Shown: positions 44,241 through 54,490 of the stretch, piece after piece | Position numbering within the stretch: the stretch's first letter is position 1 | Layout: each line of letters opens with the position of its first letter | Program-made: the position numbers and the translations under genes | NCBI GenBank assembly: GCA_028571685.1 | Contig: CM053143.1 | Location: forward strand, 4,393,501 to 4,457,500 | Length of the DNA: 64,000 nt | Reading direction: 5' to 3' | Origin: Heterohyrax brucei | Taxonomy: Eukaryota > Chordata > Mammalia > Hyracoidea > Procaviidae | Notes under the pieces: generated by a model | The model's database searches: none | Seen by the model: only the letters and a program-made list of their open reading frames with translations | What the model was told of the DNA's origin: nothing

Positions 44241-46014
44241 GTATCCCCTCAGGATGCCCAAAACAAAACAAAGCAAAAATTCTTATACCAATGACATATT
44301 TATTTATGGTTATAATTTATTTCTGTATTTGTAGCCCTTTTAAGTTTTCTCTCATGGCATTTCATAAAAGAGCATTTAATCTTGCTGGGAAGTTCAGACA
44401 TTGCTCTACGGCCACTGAGTCACCACAACAGATTAGTCTGGGGATATGTCAACATGTGAAACCTTACTTGTTATTTATTGCTATGAAATCAATCATTTTA
44501 TTTGGATAAATTAGGAAAACGACCTTGTGAGATGCATTTCTTTCAGCCGAGTCAGTCTCACATTCCACTAACAAAGAAATAGAAAGCTTCACAGAAAAAT
44601 GAAGCAGCAGCCATGAATTCTTGTCATAATCCTATTTTTACCATGATACAATTATGCCTTAAATTAGCTTTTGTAACAGAAAGACGGTGACAGAATTTAC
44701 CTCCATATTAAGATAAGAATTTGTACTGTACTTAGCTAAAGGTGACTTGTGTTCTATTTGTTTATATTCAGTGTGCTACTTCCACTAATTTTTTATATAT
44801 GGAATCAACCAGCCAGACATCTACTCTACAAAGCACAGGTACTACAGGTAAACAGTTTGGCATGTCTAGTTTCCAGTCCCAGAAATTGATGGTACTAATT
44901 TGAATCAGCCATGGATACTATGTGAATAGAAAGCATGAATTCAGCCTGTTTATCAATAAACCCTGACATCCACTGTATTGTATGTACAAGATGCTCAAAT
45001 CTGTGTTATTGGCTAACGGACTCCTTAAGTAGAAGCATTTTAATTGTTAATATCATATGCAATACAGCATTGAGCAGTATAAAGCTTAAGTGACAAAATC
45101 TAGTCAATAATGTAGATTGAAAAGTGATTTAGAAAGAAAATATAACTGTATGACAGAGGCAGAAGCTTCTACAGATGGGCTGGGAAGTGGTTGACTGAAC
45201 AAATGCTTGAGAGATGGCTGAAAAAGAACCCTTTAAAGACTGCATCAGGCCTTGGAAATTAAGAAGTGTTGTGGTACTAGGGGCTCTGGTAAAGCAAGTG
45301 CTCTGTGGTAAAGTGAATCTTCTGACTGGATTATTTTGACCCCTTAGTTGCTTCTTGGAATGTTTGTACAATGTCTAAACTCATCCCTAACAAAATGTAT
45401 TATGGAAAGAAATAATGACTTCAGAGTAATGTCATCTTAATAACACTGAGGGAAAAAATGAGTAATTGCCTGGGTGTAATTAAATATGATGTCCTAAAGA
45501 ACAGGTGCTGTGTTGGGTTTTTGAAGTTTCTGGTCCTTAGTAGATACTCAGTTAATATTGAATAGATTAGTGCATAACTGTGCTTAGTTCTCCTATCATG
45601 CAGAATTAAGCTAATTGATCCTATTAGCACTGAATAAATACTGAGCACAAGGGAATCAGCAAAAGGGAAGTAATGAAGGGCTGTTTTCAGAATCATTACT
45701 CTAACAATTCACTCACATCATTAACGAATAGACATTAAATAAATATTGAGAAGCATGGGTGTAGGGAACAGCTCCAAAATTCACCAAGATAATGTTCACA
45801 GTCATCTATTTTTATTAGAGCTTTTCTAAATATCTTTATCTCAAAGGCAGATTAAGGAATATCTCCTAAGCCTTAAATTATTATCAGAGTTTTATAGAGT
45901 CTATGAATTCTAACCTCCAGTTCATACACAAAGGAAATGAAGTATCCAACACATATGTATGTTCATGTTTGTAAATTTGTGTAAAATCAAGTCCAAGTCT
46001 AACACATAAAAAAC
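44241..46014. other. Unique-looking non-coding DNA
   Basis: I see no gene or confident repeat. Confidence 0.4.
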
Positions 46015-46066
46015 TCTAAACCAAACTCACTGCCATCGAGTTGATTCCAACTCATAGTGACCCTAT
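46015..46066 (-). mobile_element. AfroSINE 3' fragment, antisense
   Basis: CTCTAAACCAAACTCACTGC and CATCGAGTTGATTCCAACTC are the complement of the SINE tail. The copy stops after about 50 bp. Confidence 0.75.
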
Positions 46067-46369
46067 ACTCAAAATTTTAACTTTCATTGTTTATGTTGTT
46101 ATCATTAATACAGAATTAATATCTTTTTAAAAGAGATCCTCCCCAAAGACTGCCTTTTGTTTACTGAACTGTTTTCATTATAGCATTGCTTACATTCTCA
46201 TAGTTCAGTTCAGCGTATTCTCACCATCAACTTAAGGAAATAAAATATCACCAATAAAACTGTCTTTTCTTCTGTTCATACGTTTACTGGTGATTTCTGT
46301 ACCCTCTTCACCATAATGTCTGTTCACGCCTCATACTATTTTTAAATTTTTTAAAAAAATTTTTATTCA

Positions 46370-48060
46370 GTTGTTTATCATTGCTGTATTGATTTGTAGA
46401 TAATCTTTGTGTATTCTAAATAGCAATACTTTATATTCTATGCAAATATCTTCTCTCAGCTTGTGGCTTATGCTTTTGTATTATTTAGTAGTGTCTTCTG
46501 ATGAGCAGAATTCTTTAAATTAGCGGAATTTATCAATTGTTTCTTGTATAGTTTATGCTAGACTCAAACGGTTTTCACATAGTCCCTAATATTTTTTCAA
46601 AAAGCTTTATTGCATACCTGTATGTGTATGGAAACCCTGGTGGCACAGTAGTTAACAGCTATGGCTGTTCAAATTCACCAAGCACTCTTTGGAAACTCTA
46701 TGAGAAAAGTTCTACTCCGTGCTACAGTGTTGCTGTGAATTAAAATTGACTCAGAGGTAGCGGGTTTGGTTTGGCTTTACATGCATAGCATTTTTTCCTA
46801 GGACTTGGGATACATTCCTAAATAAAATTTTATGCAAGCTTTTAATTTTCGTTTCACTTCCCATTTAAGTCTCAAATCCACCTGTAGTTCACTCTTGGTT
46901 TACAGTGTGAAGTAAAGATACATTTTATTACTTTTCATAAGTATAGTCAGTCGTCAGAGCACTGTTTAAATAAAAATGCATCTTCTTCCCTTTGAACTTA
47001 ATGCTGTAACTGTCCTAAAAGTATACCAAGTGTTGATTTACAGGCAGCCATGTTTCTGTGCTTGCTCCTCTATTCAGTTGGTCTCTTTTGAATTCTTTTA
47101 TCATTATTAACCTGTTGCCATTGAGTAGACTCTCACAGTCTCAAGTACCAGCGTATTTTAATTAGTCTTTATATCGTTTAGATAAGTCTCTGCTATATGT
47201 TAGTCCTCAGGACTATTTTGCATATTCTGAGTCCTTTGCTTTACTATATAAATTGTAGATCGCTTTATGAAATTGTACACCAAAAAAAAAAAGTTAGAAT
47301 TTTAATCAGATTTGTTATTTACCTGTGAACAGATTTGGGATAAACTGGCATTTTAATAATATCCTTGAACATGGAGTGTTTTCTTGTAGGCTATTTTAAT
47401 TATTTCTCAGTATAGCTTTATGACTATCTTTAAAAGTGTCTTACACAATTTCTTATGCATTAGTTTTAGATAAGATAACTCCCATATATTATGCTACTTA
47501 CATAGCTACTTTATGTAGTATTTCCTCCTTGTGGTTATTGTATAGAAATGCAGCAGATTTTACATCCTTTATTACATTTCAAATTTATGTGTTAATTCTC
47601 ATACCTTATCTAAAAAGTATCTATGATTTTCTAATTCAGCAAACATCATCTATGGACCATTAGAATTTTATTCTTCTTTTACAATGCTTACATACTTTTT
47701 TCCTCTTTTGATTTTTTGTGATGGTTAGGAAATCTAGTATGTGTCAAATTGTATGTGTATAGATACTTATACATAAATATATATGAATTTTATACATATA
47801 TATTATACATGTATTTTATACAAATATGTATTTTATGTGTGTGTGTAATAAACATCTTGTTTCAAACATTTTCATTTTATGATTAGACATTTCATTTTCA
47901 TTATTTATAGTAGGCTCCTGAGTTAAAGTTTTTGTTTTTCATTTGTCATTTCTTTCTTCTCCCTTAAGTGATTGATAAATTTCCTTGAATGAGTTCACGG
48001 AACAACTGATCATTAATGTAATGTAAATTTTCACCTTTAGTTTGTTAATATAGTAACTTC
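46370..48060 (-). mobile_element. Old L1 (L1M-like) ORF2 and 3' UTR, antisense
   Basis: GCAAATATCTTCTCTCAGCT, TTTATCAATTGTTTCTTGTA, CAAGTGTTGATTTACAGGCA and GATTGATAAATTTCCTTGAA follow an L1 3'-to-5' order on the plus strand. It is very diverged, with no usable reading frame. A sense AfroSINE interrupts it at 46629-46770. An AT-rich microsatellite-like stretch (TATATACATA) lies at 47740-47850. Confidence 0.6.
46629..46770 (+). mobile_element. AfroSINE, sense, inside the old L1
   Basis: GGAAACCCTGGTGGCACAGT, AGTTAACAGCTATGGCTG, GCACTCTTTGGAAACTCTAT and AGCGGGTTTGGTTTGGC are in order. The middle is shortened. Confidence 0.8.
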
Positions 48061-48329
48061 CTAAATCAGTGAGGATACATTAGATTAAACCTCAATAACA
48101 ACCAACTATAACAATTTAGTTGCTTAAAACAAGAAAAGTCTATAACATACTTGGATATATTACCATCATATTTAGCTATAGCATTACTCTGCATTGTTTT
48201 CATTCCAGGATTTGTGCTGATAGAGCAGCCTTCATCTTTAAGGCTTGTTAGTTTTTGAAAGAAGGAAGAGACAAAATTCCTTTTATTGAACCTCTGATAC
48301 TAAGCTTATTTTTCCATGGTGATGATTTC
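48061..48329. other. Unassigned spacer before the RTE block
   Basis: I see no gene or named repeat. Confidence 0.35.
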
Positions 48330-48587
48330 TGTGAAGGAAAAAAAATCTATCTTGGAAGAAGTACAGCCACAATGCTTCTTAGAACCAAAGATGGCAAGAC
48401 TACATCTCAAATACTTTGGACACATTATCTGGAGTGACCAGTCCCTAGAGAAGGATAAAGTAGAGGATCAACAAAAAAGAGGAAGATTCTCAACAAAATG
48501 GACTGACACAGTGGCTGCAACAATGGGCTCAAGTACAACAATTCTGAAGATGGTGTAGAATGGAGCAGTGCAACACTGTAAACACTC
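48330..48587 (+). mobile_element. RTE C-terminal/3' fragment
   Basis: CTTGGAAGAAGTACAGCCAC, AGATGGCAAGACTACATCTC, GGACTGACACAGTGGCTGCA and CAACAATGGGCTCAAG are RTE sequence near the 3' end. The copy stops at GAATGGAGCAGTG, before the usual terminus, and abuts RTE sequence from an earlier part of the element. Confidence 0.8.
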
Positions 48588-49585
48588 TTCTAAAATTTGG
48601 AAGAGAGCTAATTGGCCAACTGACTTGAAGAGACTCAAATTTGTGCTCATTCCCAAAAGTAAAGCAATCCAATGGAATGCAGAAATTAGTAAACAATGCC
48701 ATTAATATGTCATGCAAGCAAAATGTCGCTGAAGATAACTCAAAAACAGCTACAGCCTTATATTAACAGGAATCTGCTGGAAATCAAAGCCAGATTCAGA
48801 AGAGGACATGGAGCAACAAATATCATTGCTAATATCAGATAGATCTTGGCTGAAAAAAATGAACACCAGAAAGATGTTTACCTATTATTTAACTGTGTAT
48901 CATAATCAATTATGGATAACACTGCAAATGGGAATTCCAGAACACTTATCATCCTTATGTAGCATCTGTACCTAAATGAAAGGAAACTGTCCTAACACAA
49001 CAAGGGGACACTGCATAGTTTAAAATCTGTAACAGGTGCATTCTGTCACCTGTGTACAATTACCCAACACACAAAGTACTCTTGATCTTACTTTTGCTTA
49101 ATTACGAATCTGTAGTGGAAAATTTTATGTGTTTTTCACTATGTCAATGATGTGATGAAACCCATGAGAAATTATGTACTACAGATTAGCATGTAAGCAC
49201 AATTAAGCCTGTGAATACCTTGCTTACTGTTTAATCTGTCCTATTTTACCATACTTTTTCAGTCTGTATACTGAGTAAATAATCTGAGAAATTGGACTAT
49301 ATTAAAAGTGCAGCATCAGGATTGAAGGGTGACTCAACAACCTGCAATATGCAGATGATACTACCTTGCTTGTTGAAACTGAGGATGACTTGAAGCACTT
49401 ACTGATGAAGATTAAAGACCATAATCTTCAGTATGAATTACTCTTCAATATGAAGAAGAAAAAAATCCTCACAAATAGACCAATAAGCAACATCACAACA
49501 AATAGAGAAAATATTGAAGGATTTCATGTTATCTGGATCCATAAACAATACGAATGTAATCAGTAGTAAAGAAATCAAATTACAT
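48588..49585 (+). pseudogene. RTE reverse transcriptase segment, left part of a split copy
   Basis: TTGGAAGAGAGCTAATTGGC and CCAGATTCAGAAGAGGACAT are from the RTE reverse transcriptase. The catalytic box is complete as QYADD at 49345-49359, followed by LKHLLMKIKDHNLQYELLFN. Stops occur before and after it. An insert of about 185 bp lies at 49040-49225. The copy stops at AAGAAATCAAA (49580) and resumes at about 53380 after the nested elements. Confidence 0.75.
49040..49225. other. Unidentified ~185-bp insert in RTE
   Basis: This segment interrupts RTE coding sequence between TTTAAAATCTG and TTTTACCATAC. It contains the inverted pair ACAGGTG...CACCTGT at its left end (49031-49060). It matches nothing that I can name with confidence, though it has the look of a dispersed repeat. 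Confidence 0.4.
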
Positions 49586-49587
49586 AC

Positions 49588-49843
49588 AAGTAGTCCCTGA
49601 ATTACAATGTATTCAAGGCACAGTATACCACACTTAGAACCATCTTTTTTTGATATATTTTACTGTTTATAATATTTACTAAATTCAATGTTGCAGCACT
49701 TAATTTACTGATGTCTTCATTCTCAGGTGTTTACTTACAGATGTTCAAAGACAAATAAAGTTTAGATTTATAAAGATACTGATAAAAATGCAGCAATAAA
49801 GAAATACATGAAGAAGTACTCAGCTTACATCAAAACTGACTTA
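49588..49843 (+). mobile_element. Possible MITE (DNA-transposon-derived repeat), left part
   Basis: AAGTAGTCCCTGAATTACAA begins a repeat whose other end at about 53376 reads, inverted, AGTGTCTCTGACATACAATG. These are diverged inverted ends. Together with 53329-53376 it makes about 305 bp with no coding capacity. It lies within an RTE copy and is split by the L1. Confidence 0.5.
49829..49843 (+). repeat. Left target-site duplication of the 3'-truncated L1
   Basis: ATCAAAACTGACTTA matches 53314-53328 exactly over 15 bp. Confidence 0.9.
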
Positions 49844-50814
49844 TGGGAGGCAGAGTCAAGATGGTGGACTAAGCGTACATCTCCTTACATCCCTCTGGAA
49901 ACCAAGACCTGAAATGATAATCAAACGGAGACTTCTGGTCACCTAGTGAGCCCCCAGGACACTGTACAGGACTGTTAAATTGGACTTCATACCGCTGGAT
50001 GAAAAACCTCCTCTCTTTCACTGACGCCCACTCCTGGCTAGCCTTGGCTCTCACGGACTGAAGGTAAATGCACCATTGTGACTTTTTTTTCTCTGTATTG
50101 GCTGGCAGGTGGAACTGGGTCTTGCCTAGCAGCTAGTCTCAGATGTACTGCTGGTGGGATAGGCAGGTGAAATTCCCAGATTTTGAGAGCCAGGCTTTGG
50201 ACTCTGTTCATCTAGCCACTTTGGGCCTGTCTTTTTATCTCTGCCACAGTGCGGTTCATGTGGAACCACAGTACCTATGTGCAAGACACCATGTTGGATA
50301 CGGAGATTTTAGTGGGGTGTAATTCTTAGCCTGGGAGCCAGCACCTGCAAACAGGACAGTGCTTCTCTGACAGAAAAGCAGTATTTTATGCAGTGTTGCC
50401 TACGGATGGGGCCCAGCAACAGAGGCAGAGGACTCACTGCCTCTCAGCACCTTCAGCGCCTCTATCTGCCGACCATGTGGAGGGTGCCTTCTTAGATACG
50501 GTGGCCACAGCTGGACCTAATCCTTAGCTTGAGAGCCAGAGCCTGCCCACAGGACCCAGAGCCTGACACAGTGTCGCCTAAGGCTGGGCCTGTCAGTAGA
50601 GGCCAACAAGGCAGTAGTATTACTGTATTTTGAACTAGTTCATAACATCTGGGGTTTGATATAAAGGTGCTTACTTTGCCAGTTGGCAAGAGGGACCTCT
50701 ACACCTGAAAGGCTTGGGAAGTGGTCAGATATATTTGTTTTACATTTTAAGACAGCCTAGAGAAACATAAGTGGTCCACCCTCATAGTATCTCTCCCAGC
50801 CTCTACTTACTCAC
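49844..50814 (+). promoter_or_regulatory. L1 5' UTR
   Basis: A GC-richer leader precedes ORF1. A GCAGTATTTTATGCAGTGTT / CCTACGGATGGGGCCCAGCA block at about 50384-50430 has a shorter echo at 50565-50600 (CAGTGTCGCCTAAGGCTGGG). This suggests a deleted second unit. Promoter role is by position only. Confidence 0.6.
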
Positions 50815-51789
50815 ATGGGACCCAAAAAGCAACAGACACTTGTGGCAAACAAGAAATCACACATGGCTTCAGAAGGCTTTCAAACAAAACAACCAAGGAG
50901 TTTTCTGGATGAAGAAACTTTCTGAAATCATTGGAAGATGACTGTAAAAGGATTGTATACAGAACCCTTCTAGGCCTTATACAAAATGCAGCACAACAAA
51001 ATGCAAAATTAAGCAAACTGTTCGACCTGATGGAACACCAGTACTCTGAAATCCAGCAGATCAAGAACAAAATCAAAGACATAGAAACTGCCAATCAAAA
51101 CCAAGAAAACAGAATGCAACACATGGAAAAAAGAATTTCTGACTTGTAAGACAGATCTACTGATGCCAGCGTCTATGAGGAAAAATTAGAAAAAAGAAAG
51201 AAGAAAAAAGAAGAAGTATGAAGAAGCATGTGGAACTCTATTAAGAGGAACAACCTTTGATTAATTGGAGTCCCTGAACAGGATGAGACACCTGAGAACA
51301 CAGAGAGTATCGTTGCAGAGTTGCTGACAGAAAACTTCCCAGAAATCATGAAGAGAATATAGATATCCCAGATGCATATCATACACCACCCAATGCCAAG
51401 TGCTGTCAAGTCTTTATCTAAAAAAAAAAAAGATTCTATGACATATTATAATCAAGCTCAACAAAATGAAACATAAGCAGCAACTCTTAAAGGCAGCAAG
51501 ACTCAAAGCAAAGCTGACATTCAGAGGGAAACCCTGTAGGCTTTTGTCAGATTTCTCATCAGAAACCATGCTGGCATGGAGACAGTGGCATGACACATTC
51601 ACAGCCTTGAAGGAGAAGAACTTCCAATCAAGAATTGTATATCCTGCAAAACTATCTTTCAAATATGAAAATGAAATGAAGACATTCCCAGATAAACAGA
51701 AACTCAGAGACTTTGTAGAAACCAAACCCGAAGTGCGAGAACTACTGAAAGAAGTTCTTGGCTTTGGCTTAGAAGAAAAAAACTACTAA
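50815..51789 (+). pseudogene. L1 ORF1, frameshifted but with an intact C-terminal domain
   Basis: The start at 50815 gives MGPKKQQTLVANKKSHMASE. The frame ends early near 50925, where one base is missing before TTTCTGAAATCATTGG. The coiled-coil region is open at 50931-51149 (HQYSEIQQIKNKIKDIE). The C-terminal RNA-binding part is open at 51466-51789 and contains NFQSRIVYPAKLSFKYENEM and LRDFVETKPEVRELLKEVL. In the family, ORF1p trimers bind L1 RNA. Breaks near 50925 and between 51150 and 51465 disable it. Confidence 0.85.
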
Positions 51790-52207
51790 CTTTATATTTT
51801 AAAATGACACATCATCCAAAATTCTACTCAAGGAAGGCTCCAAACTCAATCACAGCTTTAGTGATGAAAGAAACAATCCAGTGATTATCATGAAAACTAT
51901 GGTGCCATCATATGAAAAAGAGGGATGTACTGTATTTGTTATAGTCCTTCCAGATGGAGAGGACATTGACAAGACTGGTAGTAATTAAAATGGGGTTTAT
52001 ATATAGTTTATTAAGGAGGATCTTAGGGGCAGCCATAAAACACAACAAAGATGTAACATACCATAGCAAGAAATGTAACACAGGAGTCTCAACAACTACA
52101 AAACCAGCTCTGAAAAAGGTGAAAAATCAACTCACAAAAAAGAATGTCCCAGAACAGAATAATAAGAACAACAGAGATGACATCATCACAAAAAGAAACA
52201 TATCACA

Positions 52208-53313
52208 ATGGCAGCAGTGAACACATACCTATCAATAATTACATTGAATGTGAATGGACTAAATGCTCCAGTAAAGAGGCATCAAGTGACATCCAAATGC
52301 TCCAGTAAAGAGGCATCAAGTGACATCTTGGATCAAAAGACATGACCCATGCATATGCTGTCTACAAGAGACTCACTTGAGACCTAAGGATAGGAACAAA
52401 CTGAAAATTAAAGAATGGAAGAATATATATCAAGCTAGCAATGAACTAAGAAGAGCAGGTGTGGCAATTCTAATCTCAGACAAAATCAATTTTAATGTCA
52501 AATCCACCATCAGGGACACAGATGGACACTATGTACTGCTGAAAGGTTCAGTACACAACGAAGACTCAACTATAGTAAATATCTATGCACCTAATATCAG
52601 AGCACCTAAATACGTCGAAGAAACACTGACTACACTAAAAAAAGAGTTAGATCACTCCACAATAATAGTGGGAGACTTCAACATTCCACTCTCAATAATG
52701 GACAGATCATCTAGAAAAAAGTTCAGTAAAGAAACGGAAGACCTCATTGCCCCAATTAACCAACTAAACCTCATCAATATATACAGAACTTTCTACCCAT
52801 CAGCAGACAACTACACCTTCTTCTCCAGTGCACATGGAATATTCTCCAGAATTGACCATGTGTTAGGACATAATGCAATTCTCAACAAAATCCATACCAT
52901 TGAATTAATGCAAAGTATCTTCTCAGATCATAAAGCCATAAAAGTCAAAATCAATAGCAGAAAAAAAACACAGAAAGTGGAACTCTTGGAAACTGAATAA
53001 CATCTTGCTCAAAAAACCATGAGTTATAGTAGAAATCAAGGATGAAATAAAGAAATTCAGGGATTCCAATGAGAATGAAAACACTTCCTACCAGAACCTA
53101 TGGTATACTGCCAAAGCAGTCCTCAGAGGTCTGTTTATCTCCACACACATCTGGAAGGAAGAAAGAAACCAAATCAAGGAACTAACCTTGCAGCTTGAAC
53201 AAATAGAGAGAGAGAAACAGAGGAACCCCACAGGCAACAGAAGAAAGCAGATCATAAGGATTAGAGAACAAAATGAATTAGAGACTAGATAAACAATTGA
53301 AAAAATTGAAATG
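52208..53313 (+). pseudogene. L1 ORF2 endonuclease domain, frameshifted and 3'-truncated
   Basis: The start at 52208 encodes a MAAVNTYLSIITLNVNGLN start, which carries the first active-site Asn. A 34-bp tandem duplication at 52261-52327 then shifts the frame. From 52320 the frame is open to 53000 and shows CCLQETHLRPKD (catalytic Glu), TIIVGDFNIPLS, SRIDHVLGH and SDHKAIKVKI, so nearly the whole endonuclease is readable. The coding sequence ends at 53313 without any reverse transcriptase. Confidence 0.85.
52261..52327 (+). repeat. 34-bp tandem duplication in L1 ORF2
   Basis: AAATGCTCCAGTAAAGAGGC followed by ATCAAGTGACATC occurs at 52261 and again at 52295, identical over 33 bases. A 34-bp duplication moves the reading frame by one. 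Confidence 0.95.
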
Positions 53314-53328
53314 ATCAAAACTGACTTA
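53314..53328 (+). repeat. Right target-site duplication of the 3'-truncated L1
   Basis: ATCAAAACTGACTTA is identical to 49829-49843 and directly follows the A-rich L1 end. Confidence 0.9.
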
Positions 53329-53376
53329 AGGCAGAATTGTCAGAACAGAACTGCATTCATTGTATGTCAGAGACAC
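53329..53376 (+). mobile_element. Possible MITE, right part
   Basis: AGGCAGAATTGTCAGAACAG, then CATTGTATGTCAGAGACACT, ends the repeat that began at 49588. The last ~20 bases are an imperfect inverted copy of the left end. Confidence 0.5.
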
Positions 53377-53875
53377 TGCTTTAAAATCTTAAGAAGCAGA
53401 TCTGTCACTTTGATAACTAGGGCACACCTGGCCAAATCCATGGTCTTTTCCATCACCTCGTATGCATGTGAAAGTGAAACAATGGAAAAGGAAGACCGAA
53501 GAAGAGTTGATGTATATGAATTATGATGTCGAAAACTATTGAATATGTCATGGCTGCCAATAAAGTAAATCTGGAAGTATAGTCATAGTGCTGCTTGGAA
53601 GTGAGGATGGCAAGACTTCATCCTCACATACTTTGACATGTTACCAGGAAAAACTAGTTCCTGGAGAAGTACATCATACTTGGTAAGGTATAGGATCAGT
53701 GAGAAAGGAAAGGACTCAGTGAGATGAATTAACACAGTGGCTGCAACACGGGGCTCAAATATACTTGGTATTTAAGGATGGCACAGGATAGGGCAACATT
53801 TTGCTATGTAATACATAACATCTCTGTGAGTTGGACCCAACTCATTGGCACCTAACAACACTTTTTCCAACTTGT
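53377..53875 (+). mobile_element. RTE C-terminus and 3' end, right part of the split copy
   Basis: GATCTGTCACTTTGATAACT, CATGGTCTTTTCCATCACCT, ACCGAAGAAGAGTTGATG and CATACTTTGACATGTTACCA run to the terminus GGCACCTAACAACAC. Together with 48588-49585 it reconstitutes the order of one RTE copy. About 40 bp is missing where the MITE-like repeat sits. Confidence 0.8.
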
Positions 53876-53969
53876 CAAGGTCAAACTAATCTCTGAACTA
53901 TTATTCTCTATGTATACGTTTTTAATTTCTTTCCTTTTCTTACATATAATCTATTACATTTCCAACCAA

Positions 53970-54140
53970 AAACAAAACAAAAGAAACCCGTTGCCATCGA
54001 GGTGATTCTAACTCATAGCAATCCTTTTGGACAGAGTAGAAATGCCCCACAGAGTTGCCAAGGAGTACCTGGTGGACTCAGATTGTCCACCTTTTGGTCA
54101 GTAACCATATCATTTAACTATTACATCACCAGCGTTTCCT
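53970..54140 (-). mobile_element. AfroSINE, antisense
   Basis: AAACCCGTTGCCATCGAGGT, GATTCTAACTCATAGCAATC, GCCAAGGAGTACCTGGTGGA and CATTTAACTATTACATCACC give a full antisense copy. Confidence 0.85.
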
Positions 54141-54344
54141 ATATTTCTAACAGATTATATAATTATTTATAATGGCTAAAATATAGCAAAGTAATAAAAC
54201 TAATAGTCATTAATATTGAGAATGAAAGGGAAAATAAGTGTAACACATAAAACATAACCTGTAATAACTCTGTTATATCTGTCTTAAGGCTTAAAAACAT
54301 TACAGTAATAATTAAAACAACTTTGTATAGCTTATTGTTCTTAC

Positions 54345-54490
54345 TACTAGTCTAAGTACTTAATATCTATTTAAATATTTAACAGTCATGACAACTTGAT
54401 GAAGGAGGTACTACTTTTTTCCCTCATTTTTCAAATTAGAAAACTGAGATAAAACCAGCTTACTCAATTCCTCAAAGTTATTAAGAATTA
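54345..54490 (-). mobile_element. MIR, antisense
   Basis: CTAGTCTAAGTACTTAATAT, then GGAGGTACTACTTTTTTCCC and TCAAATTAGAAAACTGAGAT resemble the MIR complement. Confidence 0.65.

Larger units (their letters stand above)
49844..53313 (+). mobile_element. L1 with intact 5' end but truncated 3' end
   Basis: It starts at TGGGAGGCAGAGTCAAGATG, the same 5' end as the L1 at 62172. It runs through 5' UTR, ORF1 and the endonuclease part of ORF2, then stops at an A-rich stretch, ATTGAAAAAATTGAA. Exact 15-bp target-site duplications lie on both sides. The reverse transcriptase region and 3' UTR are missing. The duplication shows that the truncated form is what inserted. Confidence 0.85.

Noticed and set aside
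52320-53000. 227-codon endonuclease frame as a domesticated gene
   Set aside because: It is the L1 ORF2 endonuclease, split from its start by a 34-bp duplication, in a truncated L1 with a target-site duplication. There is no sign of selection or a separate promoter.
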